A stretch of 64,000 nucleotides of DNA. Source: JBAXZR01 sp041670165. GTDB lineage: Bacteria > Bacillota > Clostridia > Christensenellales > UBA1242. Below, one piece after another: positions 14,674-22,985 of the stretch. The number at the start of each line of letters is the position of its first letter. Position 1 is the stretch's first letter. Under the pieces are notes generated by a model, which was not told the DNA's origin, did not search any database, and worked only from the letters and a program-made list of their open reading frames with translations. The position numbers and the translations under genes are program-made. Location of the stretch: positions 1 to 64,000 of the forward strand of contig JBAXZR010000004.1 in the NCBI GenBank assembly GCA_041670165.1. Reading direction: 5' to 3'.

Positions 14674-16761
14674 ATGGCAACCAATAACGACCACCTATTG
14701 AAGTTCACACGAAATATTGGAATTATGGCTCACATCGATGCCGGAAAAACAACAACAACAGAGCGTATTTTGTTCTATACAGGCAAAGTACACAAAATTG
14801 GTGAAGTTCATGATGGTTCAGCAACAATGGATTGGATGGTTCAGGAACAAGAAAGAGGAATCACCATTACCAGTGCTTGTACAACTTGCAAATGGAGAGA
14901 TCATAAAATTAACATTATCGACACTCCAGGACATGTTGACTTCACAGTTGAAGTTGAACGCTCTTTAAAAGTTTTAGATGGTGCTGTTACTGTTCTCTGT
15001 GCAAGAGGAAAAGTTCAGCCACAAACTGAAAAAGTATGGCGTCAAGCAGATAAGTACAAAGTTCCAAGAATTGTTTATGTAAACAAAATGGATCGTGATG
15101 CAGCAGACTTTTTTGGTTGTGTTCAATCAATTAAAGATAGACTTCATGCAAATGCAGTTGCTCTTCAAATTCCTATTGGACAAGCTGAAACATTCACAGG
15201 AATCATTGATCTTATCAACATGAAAGCCGAAGTCTACAAAGATGACCTTGGACAACAAATTGAAATTATTGATATTCCTGAAAATCTTATGGCTCAAGCA
15301 AAAGAATGGCGTCACAAAATGATTGAATCTGTTGCTGAAACAGATGACAATCTTTTGGAAAGATATTTTGAAGGTGAAGAATTTGATGTTGACACCCTTA
15401 AAACAGCAATAAGAAAAGCAACAATAGCAATGAAAATTACTCCAGTTATTTGTGGCTCATCATATAAAAACAAGGGTGTTCAAATGCTTCTTGATTCAAT
15501 GGTAGACTTTTTACCATCTCCACTTGATATTGATCATATCAGTGGAACAAATCCAGAAACAGGAGATGCTGAAACTCGTGCTCCATCTGAAGATGCTCCA
15601 TTTGCTGGACTTGCATTCAAAATTATGACAGATCCATTTGTTGGAAGACTTGCTTTCTTCCGTGTTTACAGTGGAAAGCTCACAGCTGGATCATATGTTT
15701 ACAACCCAGGAAAAGATATAAGAGAAAGAGTTGGAAGACTCATCAAAATGCATGCTAACCGCCGTGAAGAAATCAATGAGGTTGGCGCAGGAGATATTGC
15801 AGCAATTGTTGGACTCAAAAACACAATTACTGGCGACACACTTTGCGATGAAAAACAACCAATTTGTCTTGAATCCATGACATTCCCAGAACCTGTTATC
15901 AAAGTTGCAATTGAACCAAAGACAAAACAAATGCAGGAAAAGATGATTCTTGCCCTCATTAAACTTGCCGAAGAAGATCCAACTTTCAAAACATTTACAG
16001 ATGTTGAAACAGGACAAACAATCATCGCTGGAATGGGCGAATTGCACCTTGAAATCATCGTTGACAGATTGCTTAGAGAATTCAAAGTTGAAGCCAATGT
16101 TGGTGCACCTCAAGTTGCTTATCGTGAAACAATCAAAAATGCAGTTCGTGTTGAAGGCCGTTATGTTCGTCAGAGCGGTGGTAAAGGACAATATGGCGAT
16201 TGCTGGATTGAAATGGAACCACTTGAACCTTCAAAGGGTTATGAATTCATTGATAAAACTGTTGGTGGAAGTATTCCAAAAGAATACATCCCAGCAATTG
16301 ATGCCGGAATTCGTGAAGCTCGTATGAATGGAATTCTTGCAGGATACGAAACAGTTGATTTCAGAGTTTCAGTTGTTGACGGATCATATCATGATGTTGA
16401 CTCATCAGAAATGGCGTTCAAAATCGCAGGCTCAATGGCATTCAAGGAAGGCTGTGCAAAAGCTGGAGCTGTGCTTCTTGAACCTATTATGAAAGTTCAA
16501 GTTGAACTTCCTGATGAATACCTTGGCGGTGTTATGGGAAACATAACTTCTCGTCGTGGAATTCTTCAAGGAACTGAAACAAGACCAGGTGTTCAAATCA
16601 TCAATGCAGAAGTTCCACTTGCAGAAATGTTCGGATATGCAACAGACTTGCGTAGCCAAACTCAAGGAAGAGGAATCTTCACAATGGAATTTTCTAAATA
16701 TTCAGAAGTTCCAAAATCAATCGGAGAAAAAATTATGGGAGATCGTGCTAAAAGGGATTAA
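14674..16761 (+). CDS. fusA: Elongation factor G
   Basis: This 695-residue protein is full length and follows AAAGGAGAAAAT. GTPase motifs are AHIDAGKTTTTE (G1), DTPGHVDF (G3) and NKMDRD (G4); domains II-V are complete, including the GAVLLEPIM and SQTQGRG regions near the C-terminus. It drives translocation of tRNA and mRNA on the ribosome. It is the third gene of the str operon; tuf has its own promoter downstream. Confidence 0.98.
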   Translation: MATNNDHLLKFTRNIGIMAHIDAGKTTTTERILFYTGKVHKIGEVHDGSATMDWMVQEQERGITITSACTTCKWRDHKINIIDTPGHVDFTVEVERSLKVLDGAVTVLCARGKVQPQTEKVWRQADKYKVPRIVYVNKMDRDAADFFGCVQSIKDRLHANAVALQIPIGQAETFTGIIDLINMKAEVYKDDLGQQIEIIDIPENLMAQAKEWRHKMIESVAETDDNLLERYFEGEEFDVDTLKTAIRKATIAMKITPVICGSSYKNKGVQMLLDSMVDFLPSPLDIDHISGTNPETGDAETRAPSEDAPFAGLAFKIMTDPFVGRLAFFRVYSGKLTAGSYVYNPGKDIRERVGRLIKMHANRREEINEVGAGDIAAIVGLKNTITGDTLCDEKQPICLESMTFPEPVIKVAIEPKTKQMQEKMILALIKLAEEDPTFKTFTDVETGQTIIAGMGELHLEIIVDRLLREFKVEANVGAPQVAYRETIKNAVRVEGRYVRQSGGKGQYGDCWIEMEPLEPSKGYEFIDKTVGGSIPKEYIPAIDAGIREARMNGILAGYETVDFRVSVVDGSYHDVDSSEMAFKIAGSMAFKEGCAKAGAVLLEPIMKVQVELPDEYLGGVMGNITSRRGILQGTETRPGVQIINAEVPLAEMFGYATDLRSQTQGRGIFTMEFSKYSEVPKSIGEKIMGDRAKRD

Positions 16762-16833
16762 TCAATTTTTAGCATTCCCCAAAAAATTAGTTGCAAGTGA
16801 GCTTTACAACAAATAAAAACATGCAAAAAACAT

Positions 16834-16862
16834 TTGCAAATAAAAACAGCTTATGATATTAT
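16834..16862 (+). promoter_or_regulatory. Internal promoter of tuf
   Basis: TTGCAA (16834-16839), 17 bases, TATTAT (16857-16862), overlapping a small ATGAT/ATCAT inverted repeat. It would allow extra tuf transcription beyond that from the str promoter. Confidence 0.6.
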
Positions 16863-16897
16863 AATCATCATAAAAAATATAAGGAGAAAATACAAAA

Positions 16898-18100
16898 ATG
16901 GCTAAATCAAAATTTGACAGAAGCAAAACGCATGTTAATATTGGAACTATTGGACACGTTGACCATGGTAAAACAACATTAACAGCTGCAATTTGCACTT
17001 ACAGTGCTCTTCTTGGAAAAGCTGAAGCGATGAGATATGATCAAATCGATAAAGCTCCAGAAGAAAAAGCAAGAGGAATAACAATCAATACTTCTCATGT
17101 TGAGTATCAAACAGAAAAAAGACATTATGCACATGTTGACTGTCCCGGACATGCTGATTATGTTAAAAACATGATCACTGGTGCGGCTCAAATGGACGGA
17201 GCAATCCTTGTTGTTTCAGCTGCTGACGGTCCTATGCCTCAAACAAGAGAACACATCTTACTTGCTCGTCAGGTAGGCGTTCCATACATTCTTGTTTTCA
17301 TGAATAAATGCGATCAAGTAGACGACGCAGAAATTCTTGAGCTTGTTGAAATGGAAATTCGTGAACTTCTCACAAAATACGGTTTCCCTGGAGACAAAAC
17401 TCCAATCATCAAAGGTTCAGCTCTTAAAGCTCTTGAAGCTGCACAAGCTGGAAAGAAAGATGATCCTGCTTGCAAATGCCTTCAAGAACTTCTTGAAGCT
17501 TGCGACAGTTACATTCCAGACCCAGTTCGTGCAATTGATCAACCATTCCTTATGCCAATTGAAGATGTTTTCACAATCACTGGTCGTGGAACAGTTGCTA
17601 CAGGAAGAGTAGATCGTGGTGTTGTTAGAATTAATGATGCTCTCGAAATTGTTGGTATGGGTTCAAGCAAAGAAACAGTTGTTACTGGCGTTGAAATGTT
17701 CAGAAAACTTTTGGACGAAGCTCGTGCTGGTGATAATGTTGGTTTGTTACTCCGTGGAATTAACAGAACTGATATTGAAAGAGGACAAGTTCTCTGCAAA
17801 AAAGGTTCAATTAAACCTCACACAGAATTTACTGCATCAGTTTATGTTCTTAAAAAAGAAGAAGGCGGACGCCATACTCCATTCTTCAATGGATATCGTC
17901 CTCAATTCTATTTCAGAACAACAGATGTTACTGGAACATGCGAACTCGAGAAGGGTGTTGAAATGGTTATGCCAGGCGACAATGTTGCTATGACAATCAG
18001 CCTTATCACTCCAATCGCTATTGAAGAAGGTCTTCGCTTCGCTATTCGTGAAGGCGGAAAGACTGTTGGTTCAGGCGTTGTTTCAAAAATTATCAAGTAA
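16898..18100 (+). CDS. tuf: Elongation factor Tu
   Basis: This 400-residue protein follows AAGGAGAAAATAC. It has GHVDHGKTTLT, the RGITINTSHVEY effector region, DCPGHADY and NKCD, then both beta-barrel domains ending GSGVVSKIIK. It delivers aminoacyl-tRNA to the ribosome. It is the last gene of the str operon, closed by a strong terminator. Confidence 0.98.
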   Translation: MAKSKFDRSKTHVNIGTIGHVDHGKTTLTAAICTYSALLGKAEAMRYDQIDKAPEEKARGITINTSHVEYQTEKRHYAHVDCPGHADYVKNMITGAAQMDGAILVVSAADGPMPQTREHILLARQVGVPYILVFMNKCDQVDDAEILELVEMEIRELLTKYGFPGDKTPIIKGSALKALEAAQAGKKDDPACKCLQELLEACDSYIPDPVRAIDQPFLMPIEDVFTITGRGTVATGRVDRGVVRINDALEIVGMGSSKETVVTGVEMFRKLLDEARAGDNVGLLLRGINRTDIERGQVLCKKGSIKPHTEFTASVYVLKKEEGGRHTPFFNGYRPQFYFRTTDVTGTCELEKGVEMVMPGDNVAMTISLITPIAIEEGLRFAIREGGKTVGSGVVSKIIK

Positions 18101-18116
18101 TTTTTGTAGCTTAAAT

Positions 18117-18151
18117 AAAAATGTCAAACTTAATTGTTTGGCATTTTTTTA
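18117..18151 (+). terminator. Terminator of the str operon
   Basis: ATGTCAAAC (18121-18129) pairs with GTTTGGCAT (18136-18144) with one G-U, flanked by A and T runs. Confidence 0.88.
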
Positions 18152-18241
18152 AAATATTATATGCAAAAGAAATTTTAGAAAATAAAAAATAATAATGTTG
18201 TTAATCATACTTTTAATTAATTTAAGAGAAATTGATAATTT

Positions 18242-18376
18242 ATGAAAAAATTAATTAATTACTTTTTAAATATAAAATATTATTTATTTAATGAAAAGTT
18301 TTATGGATATCGCAAAGGAAAAGAAAAAGGATTTCTTATATTTTTTTTAAAAAAAGATTTTAAATTTGATAAATAA
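18242..18376 (+). CDS. Possible 44-residue small ORF
   Basis: This is an open frame of 44 codons (MKKLINYFLNIKYYL at the start, Lys-rich, ending FKFDK) in the gap between tuf and the cytidine deaminase gene. The upstream AGAAATTGAT is a poor ribosome binding site. No family is recognised, and the composition is what AT-rich DNA yields by chance. The rest of the gap holds a promoter-like TTGATA/TAATAT pair (18366-18395) and an AAAATTAG/CTAATTTT hairpin just before the deaminase gene. Confidence 0.2.
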   Translation: MKKLINYFLNIKYYLFNEKFYGYRKGKEKGFLIFFLKKDFKFDK

Positions 18377-18443
18377 GATAAAACTATGTTAATATATAAA
18401 AATTAGAAAAAGCTAATTTTTTTATAATTTTAAGGAGTAGAGT

Positions 18444-18845
18444 ATGACTTGGAAAGAATTGTATCATAGTGCCGAAAAATATTTAAATGAAAGAGATATT
18501 TCTCCATTTTTACATGGTGGACAAGTTGTTGCTGCAATAGAAACTGACAAGGGAAATGTTTATTATGGAGTTTGTCTTGATGCTGCTTGTGGTTGGGGAT
18601 TATGTGCAGAAAGAAATGCAATTTTAAACATGATAACAAACGGTGAAAGTAAAGTTGTGAAAGTTGTTGCCCTTGATAAAACTGGTTGCGGTTCACCATG
18701 TGGAGCTTGTAGAGAAGCTCTTATGCAACTTGATAAGGATAGTGGAGAAATGGAAATTCTTATTGATTTGGAAACAGAAAAAACTGTTAAATTAAAAGAG
18801 CTTGTTCCTGATTGGTGGGGCAAAGAAGAATTCAAAAATAAATAA
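18444..18845 (+). CDS. Cytidine-deaminase family protein
   Basis: This 133-residue protein follows TTAAGGAGTAGAGT. The zinc/catalytic motifs CAERNAI and PCGAC are intact (C-A-E, then P-C-x2-C), giving three Cys zinc ligands and the proton-shuttle Glu, as in the small tetrameric cytidine deaminases and blasticidin-S-deaminase-like proteins. It probably deaminates cytidine or a related nucleoside in the cytosol. An ADP-ribosylglycohydrolase gene follows 110 bases later. Confidence 0.82.
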   Translation: MTWKELYHSAEKYLNERDISPFLHGGQVVAAIETDKGNVYYGVCLDAACGWGLCAERNAILNMITNGESKVVKVVALDKTGCGSPCGACREALMQLDKDSGEMEILIDLETEKTVKLKELVPDWWGKEEFKNK

Positions 18846-18955
18846 ATTAATTACATCAAATTAAAAAATCAAAATTAAGTTTTTGCTTTTTTAAACATTT
18901 CTAAAAACTTTGATTAAATCAAATTTTATGATATTATCTAACTAGAGGTGAAAAA

Positions 18956-19819
18956 ATGTTTGGAGCAATTATTGGGGATATTGCTGGAAGCAATTTGGAA
19001 GTTGAAGAAATCTTGGCAAAAAAAAGTCAAAGCAAAATTTCGGCTAATATAAGACGCAAAGTTCTTGCTGACAGTTATGACATTTTTGACAGTAAGGGTT
19101 GTGCAACTGATGACACAATTCTCACTATTGCTGTTGCCGACGCAATTTTAAATGACGGGAACTTTGAAAAATATATAAGAGCTTATGGAACAAGAGAAGA
19201 AAAATTAGGCAAAGATAATTGGGGTAGAAGTCGTTTCGGTGGTCGCTTTGTTAAATGGCTTAGCCATGAAAATATTGAACCAAGCATTGGAAATGGTGCG
19301 TCAATGAGAGTTTCTCCTATCGGCTGGGCATATGATACTCTTGAAATAACACTTGAAATGGCAAAACAAAGTGCCAGTTGTTCTCATGACACTTTGGAAG
19401 CAATTAAAGGAGCACAAGCAGTTGCTGGCTCAATATTTCTTGCAAGAAAAGGAAAAAATTTGGAAGAAATAAGGGCTTTTGCAGAAAGAATATTGATTCA
19501 AAATTTAAATTTAAATCTTTCAGAGCTTCAAGAAAATTACGCATTCAATGCAACCACATTTGGTAGTGTGCCACAAGCAATATATTGTTTTTTGATTTCA
19601 AACAATTTTGAAGATTCAATCAAAAAATCACTTTCAATTGGTGGAGATTCTGACACCATTGCAGCTATTACTGGAAGCATTGCCGAAGCATATTGGGGCG
19701 TACCTAAAGAATTTAGAAATAGAGCAAAAAAATATCTTAAAGAAGAATATTTGAAAGTGGCACAAGAATTTGAATTTAGGTATGGCAAAAAAGAAATTTC
19801 AAATAATTTTACTAAATAA
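18956..19819 (+). CDS. ADP-ribosylglycohydrolase (DraG-like)
   Basis: This 287-residue protein follows AGAGGTGAAAAA. The magnesium-site signatures are present: GDIAGS near residue 7, TDDT near 57, and SIGGDSDT near 230, as in the ARH/DraG family that removes ADP-ribose from proteins, nucleic acids or metabolites. It is all-helical and cytoplasmic. No ADP-ribosyltransferase lies nearby, so the target is unknown. It converges with the next gene on the minus strand, 11 bases away. Confidence 0.9.
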   Translation: MFGAIIGDIAGSNLEVEEILAKKSQSKISANIRRKVLADSYDIFDSKGCATDDTILTIAVADAILNDGNFEKYIRAYGTREEKLGKDNWGRSRFGGRFVKWLSHENIEPSIGNGASMRVSPIGWAYDTLEITLEMAKQSASCSHDTLEAIKGAQAVAGSIFLARKGKNLEEIRAFAERILIQNLNLNLSELQENYAFNATTFGSVPQAIYCFLISNNFEDSIKKSLSIGGDSDTIAAITGSIAEAYWGVPKEFRNRAKKYLKEEYLKVAQEFEFRYGKKEISNNFTK

Positions 19820-19830
19820 AATTAATGTTT

Positions 19831-20310
19831 TCATTTCCTTGTCAAAACCGAAGATAAATTTTTAAGGCATTCAGCAGTTTTCTCCGCAAAGTGAATACAA
19901 TCAGCATAAAAATTGTTGCCTTCAAAATTTTGTAGCATCAAAATTTCAATTTCATATATATTTGCAAAAATTGCAGGCACATTTTCTTTTTGAACTTTTT
20001 GATTTATGGCTTGAATTAAACAATAATCTTTTTGGGATTCAAGTCCAAACATTTCAAGGGCTTCTTTGCTTAAGTATTCAAGATTAGATATTTCATTATG
20101 TAAAAATTGTTTTGTGTTATCAAATAGCAATGATAATTTGTAAAAACAAATTGAAAGCTCTTTTACATGCCGTTCAAAAAACTGCGAATTTTTATGTGAA
20201 AGAGAAACAATCTTAAACCCACGGTTTTGGAGAGCAGAAAAATATTCTTTGCTCATTTTTTCAACTAATTCTGGGCATAAACAAATTGCATCATCATCGT
20301 ATTTTTGCAT
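19831..20310 (-). CDS. Helical protein of unknown function
   Basis: This is 159 residues from an ATG preceded by AAAGGTGAT. It is predicted mostly helical, with several aromatic and Cys residues and a Leu-rich C-terminal half. There is no signal peptide, membrane segment or recognised motif. The strong ribosome binding site and length support a real gene. A 16-base palindrome lies 21 bases upstream of the start. Confidence 0.6.
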   Translation of the reverse strand: MQKYDDDAICLCPELVEKMSKEYFSALQNRGFKIVSLSHKNSQFFERHVKELSICFYKLSLLFDNTKQFLHNEISNLEYLSKEALEMFGLESQKDYCLIQAINQKVQKENVPAIFANIYEIEILMLQNFEGNNFYADCIHFAEKTAECLKNLSSVLTRK

Positions 20311-20331
20311 TTATCACCTTTTAAAAATTAA

Positions 20332-20347
20332 GTAAAAATATTTTTAC
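20332..20347. promoter_or_regulatory. AT palindrome upstream of the 20310 minus-strand gene
   Basis: GTAAAAATATTTTTAC is a perfect 16-base palindrome between the gene and its probable promoter area, so it could be an operator. The remainder of 20348-20641 is AT-rich with nothing recognisable. Chance occurrence is plausible in DNA this AT-rich. Confidence 0.25.
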
Positions 20348-20641
20348 CTATTTGTGAAAATTATATGATTTAATTTCAATTAATGACACTTTGATTAACA
20401 ATAACTAGGTTAATTAATCACTAAAATTGTTATTTTTTTATTAAGTTGAATACTTATTTTAATTTTATTGGTTGCATCTATATGTTTTTTAATTGGAACA
20501 AATTTTGCCATAAACAAATGCACATTTTTATTTAATGTTTCATTCTTTCACAAAATATTTAAAAAAGATTTTTAATAATGTTTAAATTTTAATATGTAAT
20601 TTAAATAAATTTTTACATTAAATATTAATCATTAAGTAATT

Positions 20642-21616
20642 TTAGCTATCAATGACAAATATTTGATTAATCTTTTCTTGAATTATTTCAAAATCTAAAT
20701 ACACAATTTTTTTATCATTGTGAACCAAAGCAAAAATATTATTGTTACTGCTAGTTGGCAAAAAAACTAGTTCTTTTGAATTTTGAAAAGTGGAATATAA
20801 ACTTTCAATAGTAATTGTGTTTCGTAAATTGGCTGTGATTAGCTTTTCTGCCGTGTAAAAGTCTTGAAGTTGAATGCATTCATAAAATGCAATTGGGCTT
20901 ATTTTGGGTGAAAAAGCAAAGTTTGGCATGCCACTAACAAACATAAGTTCACTGTTTTCAACAACTTTTTTGTCTTCTTCAGAAATGGTGGTTAAGGTCG
21001 AATGGCCACAAATGGTTTGTTCAAAATTGTAAATTTGAATTTTATTGTCTTCAAATCCAAGACTATTTCCAACATAAATTTCAATTTTGTCATCTTTGCA
21101 ATCAGTAAGCAAAATTGCTTTTTCTTCAACATTTTCACATAAAATTGCTAGTACTGACGCAAACTCAATTGCTTGAATACTATCAGCTAAAAAAGGTATT
21201 TTGCAGTGCAAGTTTTTACCCTCATAAAAAAGACTAATCGCAGTTTCTTCGTTGAAACAACTTGCAAAGATTGATGCTTTTTTGCCTTCAAAAACTGCTT
21301 CTATTTGCCTTGTTTCAAAAACAAGTGACTGATTGTTTGATTTAGAGATAAAAACAAAAATGTTGTTATCATTTGCAAAATACACTTGAATATTTTCTGA
21401 TGAACTTGGATTTTCACTGCATGCAAAATCTAATTTTGTTGCATATGGAACACCATCATCACTTTCTAATGGAAAGACTTTTAAAATAGCTGTTGTCTGA
21501 TTTTTAACTAGAAAACATTTTGGAAAAGATAGCCTTTGAATTTCGCAAGAAATGTCATCTAAGCTAATGTTGCAGTTGTAAGAAGATTGAATACAAACAT
21601 AAATATTATCTTTCAT
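20642..21616 (-). CDS. Beta-rich protein of unknown function, probably leaderless
   Basis: This 324-residue protein has alternating short hydrophobic strands, many Cys residues and Asn/Ser turns, with no signal peptide or membrane segment. The look is of a beta-propeller-like or repeat fold, but no repeat unit is clear. The ATG at 21616 has no Shine-Dalgarno sequence; a TATACT box ends 6 bases before it, so the transcript may begin at the start codon. No family is recognised. Confidence 0.6.
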   Translation of the reverse strand: MKDNIYVCIQSSYNCNISLDDISCEIQRLSFPKCFLVKNQTTAILKVFPLESDDGVPYATKLDFACSENPSSSENIQVYFANDNNIFVFISKSNNQSLVFETRQIEAVFEGKKASIFASCFNEETAISLFYEGKNLHCKIPFLADSIQAIEFASVLAILCENVEEKAILLTDCKDDKIEIYVGNSLGFEDNKIQIYNFEQTICGHSTLTTISEEDKKVVENSELMFVSGMPNFAFSPKISPIAFYECIQLQDFYTAEKLITANLRNTITIESLYSTFQNSKELVFLPTSSNNNIFALVHNDKKIVYLDFEIIQEKINQIFVIDS

Positions 21617-21872
21617 GGTATTAGTATATTTTCTTTATATTTTATTTAGAAGCTTTGTTGATGTAATAAGAAATTGATTTTTAAAAAAAATCATTCCTAT
21701 TTTTTTAAATTTTTTAAGAAATCATGGTTCAAATCAGTCCTTATTATTTCATAAGGCACATTGATTATAACAAGTTTAACATTGTCGCATGTAATAAAAG
21801 TTATTGTTTGAAATGTATCATATATGGCAATAATTTTTTTAGTGAAGAAAAACTTCAACAAGGAGATTTGTT

Positions 21873-22700
21873 ATGAAAACACAAAAAACTGGTCTTTGGG
21901 AAGATAAGAAAGCAAAAGAATTATTTGATTTTATTGAAGAACAAAAGCAAAAAAATATTCCACTTATTAAGGCTTTTGACTTGTTTGCAGAAAAAACAGG
22001 AAGAAAACAAAATAGTGTAAGAAATTATTATTATTTTCAACTCAAACATTTTGAAAAAAATCCAACTGAAGCAAAAAAAACAGGCGTAATTTTGAATAAT
22101 CACAGAAAAACAATTGCAAAGAAATTTTCTGATAAGGAAGAAAAAGAACTCATTGAAAAAGTCGACAAGCTTAGAAGTGAAGGAAAATCAGTAAGAAAAG
22201 CTTGTTTGCTACTTGCGAACAGTAACATTGCTGAAATGATAAGACTTCAAAACAAAATTAGACAGCTTAAAAAGAAAAATATGGGGTTTAATTCCACTTC
22301 TGTTCAGCAAAAAAATGTTGTTCAAATGCCAATCAAAAAAAACATTGTTTCAGAAAATGAAATAAGCAGTTTGTTTCTTGGTCTTGTAAAAATGGTTCAA
22401 AAGAATGCATTGCATTTAGCAGAAACAAAAGTTGTTTGTGAAAAACAAAGAATGCAAAGCGAAATAAATGAAGCACAAAAAAGTGTTAAGAATAAGGAAA
22501 ATGAAATAGAAGCTTTGAAAAGAGAAAAATCGTTACTTTCCATAAAGTCAAAAGAGCTAGAAAAAGAACTTTTTGATTTTGTAAACAACAATAGCAAACC
22601 CACTCCAATTCAAAAAAAATCTGAAGCAAGACAAGAAAAACTTGCAAAAGTAATAAAAAACTTAGAAAAGAAATCAAACAAAACACAAAACAATGCTTAA
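21873..22700 (+). CDS. Putative Myb/SANT-type DNA-binding protein with coiled coil
   Basis: This 275-residue protein follows AAGGAGATTTGTT. Two related helical units, about residues 8-60 (WEDKKAKELFDFIEEQ, with KQNSVRNYYY) and 85-135 (SDKEEKELIEKVDKL, with KSVRKACLLL), resemble RsfA/Myb-like HTH repeats. Residues about 185-265 form a Lys/Glu-rich coiled coil. It is a candidate regulator binding as a dimer. The family assignment is tentative and its targets are unknown. A terminator lies downstream at 22848. Confidence 0.6.
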   Translation: MKTQKTGLWEDKKAKELFDFIEEQKQKNIPLIKAFDLFAEKTGRKQNSVRNYYYFQLKHFEKNPTEAKKTGVILNNHRKTIAKKFSDKEEKELIEKVDKLRSEGKSVRKACLLLANSNIAEMIRLQNKIRQLKKKNMGFNSTSVQQKNVVQMPIKKNIVSENEISSLFLGLVKMVQKNALHLAETKVVCEKQRMQSEINEAQKSVKNKENEIEALKREKSLLSIKSKELEKELFDFVNNNSKPTPIQKKSEARQEKLAKVIKNLEKKSNKTQNNA

Positions 22701-22847
22701 TTAAATAAATTTTTAAATTTTATTGTTAGCTTAATGTAAGCATAACATAGAGTAATCAAAAAAATAATTGACTAAACTTGTAAAATATTTTAATTAAGTA
22801 AATATTCAAATTAAACGCAAAAAATATTTTCAAATACAATCTAATCA

Positions 22848-22883
22848 AAAAAGGTGAACAAATATGTTTGCCTTTTTATTTTT
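22848..22883 (+). terminator. Terminator before addB
   Basis: A 12-bp stem of AAAAAGGTGAAC (22848-22859) with GTTTGCCTTTTT (22866-22877), two wobbles included, followed by a T-rich tail. Confidence 0.75.
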
Positions 22884-22949
22884 CTATAATGAGTTAATAT
22901 GCAAAAATCCAAAACAAATTTTTGTTTAAATTTTTGGTTATATTTTTCA

Positions 22950-22978
22950 TTGTTGCCTTCCTCGTTTTATGATAGAAT
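22950..22978 (+). promoter_or_regulatory. Promoter of addAB, immediately before the start codon
   Basis: TTGTTG (22950-22955), 17 bases, TAGAAT (22973-22978). The -10 box ends 7 bases before the ATG at 22986, predicting a leaderless mRNA. Confidence 0.6.
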
Positions 22979-22985
22979 TAGTTGT

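Noticed and set aside
22864..22929. 21-codon ORF after AAGGTGA before addB
   Set aside because: The ribosome-binding-site-like bases are part of the left arm of a 12-bp terminator stem; the peptide looks random.
22899..22985. 29-residue N-terminal extension of AddB
   Set aside because: No ribosome binding site, no similarity to AddB, and it spans the better promoter at 22950-22978.
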